Shown here in pieces: positions 1 through 5,251 of a DNA stretch of 5,251 nucleotides. A program made the position numbers and the translations under genes. The notes under the pieces are model-generated. The model was not told the origin of the DNA. It searched no databases and saw only the letters and a program-made list of their open reading frames with translations. This stretch comes from Anaerolineales bacterium. GTDB lineage: Bacteria > Chloroflexota > Anaerolineae > Anaerolineales > E44-bin32. Positions within the stretch are counted from its first letter, which is position 1. The number at the start of each line of letters is the position of its first letter. The DNA lies in contig DAOWMX010000169.1 of NCBI GenBank assembly GCA_030642885.1, forward strand, positions 1-5,251. Direction: 5' to 3'.

Positions 1-2904
1 CCCGATGTATTCTTCGCCGCGCGCGAGACTGTTAATGCCTATTACACGAAAGTGCCCGGGATGGCCCAGAAAGCGATGGATCGCTTCGCGGAGGTCGTCG
101 GGCGCGAGTACCATCTCTTCGACTATGTTGGTGCACCCGATGCTGAGCGTGTCGTGATAATGATGGGCTCTGGCGCAGACACCATGCACGAAGTGGTGGA
201 ATACCTCGTTGCACAGGGAGAAAAAGTCGGGTTAATAAAAGTGCGTCTGTACCGCCCCTTCAGCGGGGAGGCACTGCTTAAAGCCCTACCGAAATCAGTT
301 AAGTACGTCGCCGTGCTCGACCGCACAAAAGAACCAGGTGCGGGAGGCGAACCGCTTTACCTGGACGTCCAGAACACAATAAGCGAAGCCGTCGTAAATG
401 GGGACATCGCCGAAAGCGAGAGGCCTCTCATCGTCGGCGGGCGCTACGGGTTGGGCTCAAGAGAATTCAACCCCGGGATGGCGAAATCTGTGCTGGACAA
501 TCTGGCTGCGAAGAAGCCGATGAATCACTTCACCGTCGGCATCGTCGACGACCTGACACATACAAACCTGGAGTGGGATGACGCCTTCTCTTCGGAGGGC
601 GATGAAGTCCACCGGGCCATGTTTTACGGCCTGGGCTCTGACGGAACCGTAGGTGCGAATAAGAATTCCATCAAGATTATCGGTAAAGCCACCGATTACT
701 ATGCCAAGGGATACTTCGTCTACGACTCGAAGAGGGCGGGAGCGATGACGATCTCCCATTTGCGTTTCAGCTCGAAGCCTATTCGGAGCACGTATCTGAT
801 CCAGCAGGCTGAGTTCCTGGCTTGCCACGCATTCCACTTTCTTGAGCGTTACGATATGCTCAAAAACCTCAAGCCGGGCGGCACCTTCCTGCTGAACAGC
901 TCCTACCCCGCGGATGAGGTGTGGGATCACTTGCCAGCTGAGGTTCAGAAGGCGTTAATCGACAAGAAGGCGAGCTTCTATGTCATCGACGCCTATTCGC
1001 TGGCGAAGTCGCTCGGGCTTGGTGGCCGCATCAATATCATCATGCAGAGCGCGTTCTTCGAAATATCCGGCGTCCTGCCAGAAGAGCAGGCGCTCGATAT
1101 GATCGAGATGGCCGTCGAAGATACCTATGGCAGTAAAGGCAAGACGGTCGTCGATATGAACGTTAAAGCTGCCAACATGGCTCTTGAGCGGATCCACAAG
1201 GTCGAACTGCCGGAGAAAGTGACTTCTAAACTTGGCATGCTTCCGCCTGTTCCCGCGGGTGCCCCCGAGTTTGTGCAAAATGTGACCGGGGAAATGATCG
1301 CCCGCAGAGGTGAGGAAATCCCTGTTTCTCTTCTGCCGAACGACGGTACTTATCCTGTCGGAACCACCCAATATGAAAAGCGCAATCTCGCGCTCGAAAT
1401 TCCGGTCTGGGATCCTGAGGCGTGCATTCAATGCAACCAGTGCGCCTTTGTCTGCCCGCATGGTACGATCCGGCCCAAGATCTACGATGCTTCCCTCGCA
1501 AACGGCGATGAGCCGGAAGGCTGGCAGGCTGTGCCGGCGAAGGGTCGCGGCCTGGAGAATATGCTGTATACCTTGCAGGTGGCGCCGGAGGATTGCACCG
1601 GCTGCGGCAACTGCGTTCATATATGCCCTGCCTTTGCAAAGGATGCGGATGGTCAGAAGACGGAACGCAAGGCGATCAATATGGCGCCCCAACCACCGCT
1701 TCGAGAGCAAGAAGCTGCAAAGTGGGATTACTTCCTCACAATCCCCGACCCCGATCCAGCGCTGTTCAACCGCTTCACCACAAAGGGCTCGCAATTCCTG
1801 CCCACAATGTTCGAATTCTCAGGCGCTTGCGCCGGGTGCGGCGAGACGCCGTATATCAAGCTGCTCACCCAGCTTTTCGGGGATCGCACCATCATCGCCA
1901 ATGCAACCGGTTGCACATCCATCTTCGGCGGCAACCTGCCGACAACACCCTATGCGCCGCGCTTCGACGGCAGGGGTCCGGCCTGGTCGAACTCACTGTT
2001 TGAAGACAACGCCGAGTTCGGCATGGGCATGCGCCTCACCGTCGACAAATTGACCCAATTTGCCAGGGAGCAGCTGGACGAGGTCAAGCTGAATGGCAAA
2101 GAAGCGTTGGCGAAGGAAATCCTGGATGCCGACGTCTCGACGCAGGAGGGGATTGAAGTTCAGCGCGGTCGCGTTGCCAAACTCAAGGCGCTTCTCGAGA
2201 AACAGAAAGATCCGCATGCGGAGCGGTTGTTGAACATCGCCGACTTCCTGGTTCCCAAATCGGTGTGGATTGTAGGCGGTGATGGATGGGCTTATGACAT
2301 TGGCTATGGTGGGCTGGACCATGTGCTGGCTTCGGGCAAAAACGTGAACGTGCTCGTGCTTGACACCGGTGTCTATTCCAACACCGGCGGTCAAGCCTCT
2401 AAAGCCACGCCGCGCGCCGCAGTGGCAAAATTCGCTGCTGCGGGTAAGGACATGCCCAAAAAGGATATGGGAGCTATCGCCATGACCTACGGCAACATCT
2501 ATGTAGCCCAGGTTGCGTACGGTGATAACATGACCCAGCTGGTGAAGGCGATGAGCGAGGCCGAGTCCTATGATGGCCCTTCGCTAGTCATCGCCTACAG
2601 CCACTGCATCGCCCATGGCATCGACATGACCACGGCCACGGATATTCACAAAGATGCTGTGAAGAGTGGTTTCTGGCCGCTCTTCCGCTACGACCCACGG
2701 CTGGGTGACCAGGGTAAAAACCCGCTGCAGCTCGACTCCAAGGTGCCGACCGAGGACATTGAGACGTTTATGTACAAGCAGAATCGCTTCCGGGCACTGC
2801 GCCAGTCCGATCCGGATCGTGCCGGGATGCTGTTGGAGGCGATCCGCGAGGATGTCATCACCCGCTGGAAATTCTACGAGCAGATGGCCAACCTCGATAT
2901 CTAA
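1..2904 (+). CDS. nifJ: Pyruvate:ferredoxin (flavodoxin) oxidoreductase, 5'-truncated by the window edge
   Basis: This cytoplasmic enzyme oxidises pyruvate with CoA to acetyl-CoA and CO2, using thiamine diphosphate (TPP) and three [4Fe-4S] clusters, and passes electrons to ferredoxin or flavodoxin. The frame is open from base 1, so the true start lies upstream; 967 residues are visible (numbered from base 1). In order: the rest of domain I/II (DYVGAPDAERV, 41-51); the gamma-type domain with GSDGTVGAN (212-220); the EKR linker (459-461); two ferredoxin CxxCxxCxxxCP motifs (Cys 475/478/481/485 and 532/535/538/542); and the TPP domain with GDGWAYDIG (760-768) and NTGGQ (794-798). The proximal-cluster cysteines are 610, 613, 638 and 869; their spacing (3, 25, 231) equals that of the D. 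africanus enzyme as I recall it (812, 815, 840, 1071). That implies about 200 missing N-terminal residues and a full length near 1170, usual for the single-chain family. All cofactor residues in view are intact. It is followed by its own terminator, so it is monocistronic or last in its operon. Pyruvate specificity is inferred from the fused architecture. Confidence 0.97.
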   Translation, partial: PDVFFAARETVNAYYTKVPGMAQKAMDRFAEVVGREYHLFDYVGAPDAERVVIMMGSGADTMHEVVEYLVAQGEKVGLIKVRLYRPFSGEALLKALPKSVKYVAVLDRTKEPGAGGEPLYLDVQNTISEAVVNGDIAESERPLIVGGRYGLGSREFNPGMAKSVLDNLAAKKPMNHFTVGIVDDLTHTNLEWDDAFSSEGDEVHRAMFYGLGSDGTVGANKNSIKIIGKATDYYAKGYFVYDSKRAGAMTISHLRFSSKPIRSTYLIQQAEFLACHAFHFLERYDMLKNLKPGGTFLLNSSYPADEVWDHLPAEVQKALIDKKASFYVIDAYSLAKSLGLGGRINIIMQSAFFEISGVLPEEQALDMIEMAVEDTYGSKGKTVVDMNVKAANMALERIHKVELPEKVTSKLGMLPPVPAGAPEFVQNVTGEMIARRGEEIPVSLLPNDGTYPVGTTQYEKRNLALEIPVWDPEACIQCNQCAFVCPHGTIRPKIYDASLANGDEPEGWQAVPAKGRGLENMLYTLQVAPEDCTGCGNCVHICPAFAKDADGQKTERKAINMAPQPPLREQEAAKWDYFLTIPDPDPALFNRFTTKGSQFLPTMFEFSGACAGCGETPYIKLLTQLFGDRTIIANATGCTSIFGGNLPTTPYAPRFDGRGPAWSNSLFEDNAEFGMGMRLTVDKLTQFAREQLDEVKLNGKEALAKEILDADVSTQEGIEVQRGRVAKLKALLEKQKDPHAERLLNIADFLVPKSVWIVGGDGWAYDIGYGGLDHVLASGKNVNVLVLDTGVYSNTGGQASKATPRAAVAKFAAAGKDMPKKDMGAIAMTYGNIYVAQVAYGDNMTQLVKAMSEAESYDGPSLVIAYSHCIAHGIDMTTATDIHKDAVKSGFWPLFRYDPRLGDQGKNPLQLDSKVPTEDIETFMYKQNRFRALRQSDPDRAGMLLEAIREDVITRWKFYEQMANLDI

Positions 2905-2924
2905 GAACCTCGGAGCTAAAAGAT

Positions 2925-2954
2925 ACGCCCCGCGCGAGCAGCGCGGGGCGTTTT
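2925..2954 (+). terminator. Intrinsic (Rho-independent) terminator of nifJ
   Basis: A perfect 10-bp GC-rich stem (CGCCCCGCGC at 2926-2935 and GCGCGGGGCG at 2941-2950) encloses a 5-base loop GAGCA and is followed directly by TTTT, then an AT-rich stretch. An A-T pair at 2925/2951 extends the stem. It begins 20 bases after the nifJ stop codon. The U-run is on the plus-strand RNA, so it ends the nifJ transcript; upstream A's are too few to call it bidirectional. Confidence 0.95.
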
Positions 2955-3069
2955 AAATTTATGGTTCTCCTTCATTTACTGTGGAAAGGTGACATAAACG
3001 CGGATACTTCAGTTGATGGGCCTTAAATATGCCGATACCCGCAGGTGTGATGAATCGCCTTTATTCCTC

Positions 3070-3096
3070 TTTCCCCCTAAATCCCCCAAAGGGGGA
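3070..3096. repeat. C5/G5 palindromic repeat (CCCCCTAAATCCCCC-AAA-GGGGG type)
   Basis: Two C5 tracts (3073-3077 and 3083-3087), separated by TAAAT, precede AAA and a G5 tract (3091-3095). TCCCCC (3082-3087) pairs with GGGGGA (3091-3096) over a 3-base loop, and the first C tract can compete for the same G run. From memory, sequences of the form CCCTAAATCCCCC...GGGGGAC recur as dispersed non-coding repeats in Bacteroidota, Cyanobacteria and other phyla, so this is probably one copy of a genome-wide family. No T-run follows, so it is not a standard terminator. Confidence 0.55.
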
Positions 3097-3097
3097 C

Positions 3098-3121
3098 GTG
3101 GGTGCAGTAGTCTGCCCCCAC
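3098..3121. repeat. Imperfect hairpin, 9 of 10 pairs
   Basis: GTGGGTGCAG (3098-3107) pairs with CTGCCCCCAC (3112-3121) over the 4-base loop TAGT, with a single T/C mismatch in the middle of the stem. It starts two bases after the C5/G5 palindrome ends, so the two could stack as consecutive stems of one structure. No function can be assigned. Confidence 0.5.
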
Positions 3122-3182
3122 ACCCCCTGACAACGATCGATTCCGGCTTTACGTTTCAAAGGGACGTCTCTAAGAAACTCCT

Positions 3183-3210
3183 AGCAGCGCTCATGGGATG
3201 TAGCGTTGTT
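3183..3210 (+). repeat. Imperfect hairpin with G-U pairs
   Basis: AGCAGCGCT (3183-3191) can pair with AGCGTTGTT (3202-3210) over a 10-base loop: seven Watson-Crick pairs and two G-U pairs if transcribed on the plus strand. On the minus strand the two wobbles become A/C mismatches, a weak hint that any structured RNA here would be read from the plus strand. One hairpin of this quality could arise by chance; it is listed because it continues the series of stems in this block. Confidence 0.3.
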
Positions 3211-3226
3211 GGTTATATGTGGAGTG

Positions 3227-3243
3227 CGGAAGCTCTGCTTCCG
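3227..3243. repeat. Tight hairpin 1 of a three-hairpin cluster (CGGAAGC-TCT-GCTTCCG)
   Basis: A perfect 7-bp stem closes a 3-base loop, with no T-run after it. The form 'arm-GC-TCT-GC-arm' resembles dispersed palindromes that I recall from several cyanobacterial and proteobacterial genomes, where short arms flank a CTCTG or CTCCAG core. Membership of such a family is inferred. Confidence 0.6.
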
Positions 3244-3256
3244 GTAGTTGGTATTA

Positions 3257-3291
3257 AACCTCCCGCAGGTTTTTCTACCCTGCGGGAGGTT
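3257..3291. repeat. Hairpin 2 of the cluster: perfect 13-bp stem
   Basis: AACCTCCCGCAGG (3257-3269) and CCTGCGGGAGGTT (3279-3291) are perfect inverted copies around a 9-base loop TTTTTCTAC. This is the most stable inverted repeat in the spacer. What follows is TAGGGTAAGT, not a T-run, so a plus-strand terminator is unlikely. On the minus strand the following bases are AATACC, again no T-run; the stem also lies more than 100 bases beyond the flavodoxin stop codon. It fits a repeat-family hairpin or structured RNA better than a terminator. Confidence 0.7.
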
Positions 3292-3306
3292 AGGGTAAGT
3301 ACTGAG

Positions 3307-3326
3307 CCCGGAGGTTCAGCTCCGGG
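3307..3326. repeat. Hairpin 3 of the cluster (CCCGGAG-GTTCAG-CTCCGGG)
   Basis: A perfect 7-bp GC-rich stem closes a 6-base loop GTTCAG, and a G-T wobble can extend it by one pair (3306/3327). The GGTTCA loop superficially recalls a tRNA T-arm, but no acceptor, D or anticodon arms surround it. The bases just after it, GGGTAGA (3324-3330), are complementary to TCTACCC (3274-3280) in hairpin 2, so an alternative long-range pairing exists. Confidence 0.6.
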
Positions 3327-3406
3327 TAGAGAAACGCAGCACAAATCTACCAGGCCACCCACGCAATTTGGAGGAGAACCAATTAAGGTTATGAATAGAC
3401 CGCCGT

Positions 3407-3913
3407 TTATTTCAACGCATCGGCGATAGCTGCAGCCCAGGAGGTGATCGCATCCCAGTCTCGGAAGTCGCCGACCGGCGCCTTGTGGCCCTTGATGAGC
3501 AGCTTTTCGGCCAGGCTGAGTTTCGTCAGGTCCAGAACGCCGTGGAAGAAAGCTGTATCGCGGGGTTGGATGCGGTTGGCTATGGGTTGCTGTGCCTCTG
3601 GGAAGCGCCAACCCTGCATCAGTTGAACCGGATCTCCCTCACCCGTGGGTCCGCTAGAGAAGAACCACACCGGCATCTTGGCCATTGCCTTCTCATTGGC
3701 TTCCAGAAACGCCACAGCCTCCTTGCGCCATTGACCCACGTAAACCGCACTCCCCAGAACAACTGCTTTGTAGGGGGCGAGGTCGTTGACGCTATACGTG
3801 GGCAGCACGTCGGTTTGCAAACCTGCTTGAAGAATCGCTTGTCCGATCTTCTCGGCAATCTCCGCTGTTGCGCCGTACTTCGTGGCGTAGGCCACCAGGA
3901 CTCGAGGGTCCAT
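3407..3913 (-). CDS. Short flavodoxin-fold protein (Flavodoxin_5 / HemG-like)
   Basis: The 168-residue protein is a complete, single-domain, soluble flavodoxin fold. The first strand and FMN-phosphate loop are visible as VLVAYATKYGATAEIA (5-20); the second FMN-loop region is VVLGSAVYVGQW (51-62) and the third is FFSSGPTGEGD (84-94). The C-terminal DFRDWDAITSWAAAIADAL pattern resembles the end of menaquinone-dependent protoporphyrinogen oxidase HemG. It should bind FMN and act as an electron carrier or small oxidoreductase in the cytoplasm; the substrate cannot be read from sequence, and with no haem-biosynthesis neighbours I do not call it hemG. The ATG at 3913 is supported by AAAGGA seven bases upstream. 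An ATG at 3928-3930 is in another frame. It is convergent with nifJ, so a flavodoxin-to-oxidoreductase partnership is conceivable but not implied by operon structure. No obvious terminator follows its stop codon. Confidence 0.9.
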   Translation of the reverse strand: MDPRVLVAYATKYGATAEIAEKIGQAILQAGLQTDVLPTYSVNDLAPYKAVVLGSAVYVGQWRKEAVAFLEANEKAMAKMPVWFFSSGPTGEGDPVQLMQGWRFPEAQQPIANRIQPRDTAFFHGVLDLTKLSLAEKLLIKGHKAPVGDFRDWDAITSWAAAIADALK

Positions 3914-3920
3914 TTGACCG

Positions 3921-3926
3921 TCCTTT
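3921..3926 (-). promoter_or_regulatory. Ribosome binding site of the flavodoxin-like gene
   Basis: Read on the minus strand this is AAAGGA, followed by seven bases (CGGTCAA) and the ATG at 3913. It fixes that start in preference to the out-of-frame ATG at 3930, which lies just upstream of the site. Confidence 0.7.
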
Positions 3927-4033
3927 TCATCTTGAGAGAAGTGGAATGAAAGACCCTCTAGATGCCTTTGTTATGTATTATTACTATGAACCGCTTCCTG
4001 AATAGCGGAAAAGATAACCTCGATATCCGCACG

Positions 4034-4050
4034 ATTACTCGACGAGTCAT
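4034..4050. promoter_or_regulatory. Dyad-symmetric site in the spacer upstream of the flavodoxin-like gene
   Basis: ACTCG-A-CGAGT (4037-4047) is a perfect 11-base palindrome centred on 4042, extended to 17 bases (4034-4050) with 7 of 8 paired positions. It lies between the HxxEE stop codon (4051) and the flavodoxin start (3913). The symmetry and AT-rich surroundings would suit an operator bound by a dimeric regulator, but no clear -35/-10 pair could be fixed next to it. A weaker 5-bp inverted repeat (CCGCT/AGCGG, 3991-4008) lies in the same 137-base spacer; neither is followed by a T-run. Confidence 0.25.
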
Positions 4051-4419
4051 TCATCGAACGATCGATAATAATTGAATTAATAGTATTCCCCCGATGATCC
4101 CCAAAGGAATTCCGCTGAAGACACCGGCGCCCACGGTACCTCTGAATGATTTTGTTTTTATGTAGCCAATGAGGTGAATAATGCCGTTGCCGAGGGCAAG
4201 AGCTGCACTAAAAAACGCAAGTAAATACCCGGCTTTGATATCCAGCAGGATCAGTATCAAGGGTAAGTAGCTGGCAAACACTAAGAAGGAAGCAACCAAT
4301 AGATATTTGTTGAGAGAGCCAACCACTTCGTAGGCTTTAAAACCAATTTCCTCGAATATATGGACGGTCTGCAGGAAAAGCATAATCATATATAAGATTA
4401 AAAAATGGTTAGTTGGCAT
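4051..4419 (-). CDS. Four-helix membrane protein of the HXXEE family
   Basis: The 122-residue protein is almost entirely hydrophobic, with likely membrane helices at about 5-22, 39-59, 63-87 (broken by N78 and H82) and 99-120. The motif HIFEE (20-24) gives the family its name (HxxEE, Pfam domain of unknown function), and a second polar pair N78/H82 sits in helix 3, as is usual in the family. Histidine and acidic residues buried in helices hint at metal binding or catalysis in the membrane, but no reaction is known to me. The ATG at 4419 is chosen because GGAG lies six bases upstream; an ATG at 4431 lacks a spaced Shine-Dalgarno, and a TTG at 4461 would overlap the upstream gene. The toroid gene ends 19 bases upstream on the same strand, suggesting co-transcription. 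Confidence 0.8.
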   Translation of the reverse strand: MPTNHFLILYMIMLFLQTVHIFEEIGFKAYEVVGSLNKYLLVASFLVFASYLPLILILLDIKAGYLLAFFSAALALGNGIIHLIGYIKTKSFRGTVGAGVFSGIPLGIIGGILLIQLLSIVR

Positions 4420-4425
4420 TCGTTT

Positions 4426-4429
4426 CTCC
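4426..4429 (-). promoter_or_regulatory. Ribosome binding site deciding the HxxEE start
   Basis: The minus strand reads GGATGGAG (core GGAG at 4429-4426), then six bases AAACGA, then the ATG at 4419. The ATG at 4431 lies inside this motif and has no separate site, so 4419 is preferred and the protein is 122 residues long. Confidence 0.6.
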
Positions 4430-4438
4430 ATCCTGGAC

Positions 4439-5251
4439 TTAAATAAATTCAGATAAACCAAAATGCTTCAAGACGCGCAAGCTTCGCAACGTATTCCAAC
4501 GGCTGGGACCTCCGGTCTTTTCCATTTCAAAATGGGACTGACCCGGATGCCTTGCCTGCACAGGCCAGCGGTTATCTTTCCGCCGTTTTTTCCATAACAC
4601 ATCCAGAGCAGGCTGCATTCGTGGATCGTATTCGACCCCTGCACACTGAAAATAATCAAGCGCTCGCAAGATATCGTATCGCCAACGGGAGGGATACGAC
4701 AACATCAACATACGCTTGTCAATGATCTCCCCAGTATGATCCGAGCGAAACAGGTGGTGTTGTAAAATGAATTCGCGGGCATCGATCGCAATCTGCTCTA
4801 ATTCTGCCAGGCGATAGACATAGTTGTTGGCACCATATTCCTGGATCCCTTCGAGGACAGAAATAGTGGAATGCAAGGAACTATGAACAGCGCCCTGGCG
4901 GTTGGCCCGACAATTGAAACCGCCATCGGGCATGTGTTGTCCTAGTATAAAATCCACAATGGACTGCAGCGCCTTACCCTCCATCTTGAAATAACTCGCG
5001 TAGTTCAGAAACATTCCGTTTAAACAAACGTCACTCTGCTTAATCGTCCTGGAGGGATTGACACCCCCATCGGGTCCTTTGTGGTTGCGAAGGATGATCA
5101 ACACCGACTCTATGATGTCCGGATGCCCAGGAGCGATGCCGAGATTCTTCAAATCCAGGATTGTATAGTGGCTGGAAATCCATTTGGGTTGATAAAAAGC
5201 CCGTCCCCAATGCCCCTCTTTTTTGCGAAAACCAAGAAACCTTGCCCCCCA
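4439..5251 (-). CDS. Alpha/alpha-toroid protein (prenyltransferase/squalene-oxidase repeat type), N-terminus outside the window
   Basis: The frame is open to the right edge, so 270 C-terminal residues are visible and the start lies beyond 5251. An apparent start at 5152 is an internal TTG leucine, since family-like sequence (EGHWGRAFYQPKW, 12-24) continues upstream of it. Toroid-type repeats are recognisable: GHWG at 13-16, GPDGG at 59-63 followed by SDVCLNGM (73-80), MPDGGFNCR at 107-115 with HSSLHSTISVLEGI (123-136), and a last repeat around DNRW (226-229) to PSRWNTLRSLRVL (249-261). GHWG/DGG plus aromatic residues repeated along helical pairs are typical of the terpene-cyclase/prenyltransferase toroid fold. 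The DxDD acid motif of squalene-hopene cyclases is not in the visible part, and the protein seems much shorter than a full cyclase, so cyclase activity should not be assumed. No membrane helix is seen. It is followed after 19 bases by the HxxEE gene. Confidence 0.8.
   Translation of the reverse strand, partial: WGARFLGFRKKEGHWGRAFYQPKWISSHYTILDLKNLGIAPGHPDIIESVLIILRNHKGPDGGVNPSRTIKQSDVCLNGMFLNYASYFKMEGKALQSIVDFILGQHMPDGGFNCRANRQGAVHSSLHSTISVLEGIQEYGANNYVYRLAELEQIAIDAREFILQHHLFRSDHTGEIIDKRMLMLSYPSRWRYDILRALDYFQCAGVEYDPRMQPALDVLWKKRRKDNRWPVQARHPGQSHFEMEKTGGPSRWNTLRSLRVLKHFGLSEFI

Larger units (their letters stand above)
2962..3381. repeat. Gene-free, hairpin-rich block bracketed by short inverted repeats (possible MITE-like element)
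   Basis: The 420 bases between the nifJ terminator and the end of the flavodoxin gene hold no credible gene. The left end TGGTTCTCCTTCA (2962-2974) and the right end TGGAGGAGAACCA (3369-3381) are inverted copies matching at 12 of 13 positions. Between them lie at least six inverted repeats, annotated separately. The flanks are AT-rich (AAATTTA on the left, ATTAAGG on the right), but there is no clear target-site duplication. The only long frame through the block (3013-3429) runs across the hairpins, has no ribosome binding site and no recognisable product. The bracketing pair could be chance, so calling this a single element is an inference. If real it would be non-autonomous, because no transposase is present. 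Confidence 0.35.

Noticed and set aside
955..1794. Long minus-strand frame of 279 codons inside nifJ
   Set aside because: It is antisense to a fully conserved oxidoreductase region that includes both ferredoxin motifs; the encoded sequence has no protein-like pattern.
3257..3291. 13-bp hairpin as terminator of the flavodoxin-like gene
   Set aside because: No T-run follows on the minus strand, and the stem lies more than 100 bases beyond the stop codon.
3060..3330. CRISPR array
   Set aside because: The repeated elements are different palindromes and not identical direct repeats with regular spacers.
3300..3333. tRNA T-arm-like hairpin with GGTTCA loop
   Set aside because: There is no acceptor stem, no anticodon arm and no CCA end in register; it is simply one of a series of palindromes.
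3013..3429. Open frame of 138 codons on the plus strand
   Set aside because: It runs through the C-tract palindrome and all three hairpins, has no ribosome binding site, no recognisable domain, and ends antisense inside the flavodoxin gene.
3391..3429. Possible 12-codon ORF on the plus strand after GGAGGAG
   Set aside because: The GGAGGAG lies 13 or more bases from the ATG, the peptide has no recognisable feature, and the purine run is better explained as part of the right-hand inverted repeat.
3485..3949. Plus-strand frame of 154 codons
   Set aside because: It is antisense to the flavodoxin-like gene, whose FMN-binding pattern on the minus strand is clear.
3940..4010. Sigma-70 promoter for the flavodoxin-like gene (TAATAC-like -10)
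   Set aside because: No acceptable -35 hexamer lies 16-18 bases upstream; AT-rich sequence alone is not enough.
5150..5152. TTG as start of the toroid gene
   Set aside because: The frame stays open to the window edge and the 33 codons upstream encode family-like sequence (GHWG, YQPKW), so this is an internal leucine.

Overview
The window most likely comes from an anaerobic or facultatively anaerobic bacterium. The main evidence is a large single-chain pyruvate:ferredoxin (flavodoxin) oxidoreductase, an oxygen-sensitive enzyme of fermentative and anaerobic metabolism. The enzyme ends without the C-terminal extension known from the oxygen-tolerant Desulfovibrio africanus form. The flavodoxin-like and toroid proteins have the look of Chloroflexota (Anaerolineae) proteins, but this is an impression from memory and not a firm assignment. 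Coding density is ordinary for a bacterial chromosome. The oxidoreductase gene is clearly GC-richer than the minus-strand genes at the right end.

Layout: (1) 1-2904, plus strand: nifJ-type oxidoreductase, missing its N-terminal part (about 200 residues) beyond the left edge, closed by a textbook intrinsic terminator at 2925-2954. (2) 2955-3406: about 450 bases with no credible gene. It is unusually rich in inverted repeats: a C5/G5 palindrome, two imperfect hairpins, then three tight GC-rich hairpins in a row. A 13-bp imperfect inverted repeat (12/13) at 2962-2974 and 3369-3381 brackets nearly the whole stretch, so it may be a small non-coding mobile or repeat element. (3) 3407-3913, minus strand: a short flavodoxin-fold protein of the HemG/Flavodoxin_5 type, convergent with nifJ. 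(4) 3914-4050: a 137-base spacer with a dyad-symmetric site. (5) 4051-4419, minus strand: a four-helix membrane protein carrying an HxxEE motif. (6) 4439-5251, minus strand: an alpha/alpha-toroid (prenyltransferase/squalene-oxidase repeat type) protein, cut off by the right edge at its N-terminus.

How the genes fit together: the oxidoreductase makes acetyl-CoA and low-potential electrons from pyruvate, which pass to ferredoxin or flavodoxin. The neighbouring flavodoxin-fold gene is on the opposite strand and so is not in its operon; a functional link is possible but not shown. The toroid and HxxEE genes are 19 bases apart on the same strand and are probably co-transcribed, toroid first; neither has an assignable reaction. 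No complete new system can be demonstrated here. The most unusual part is the hairpin-rich intergenic block.
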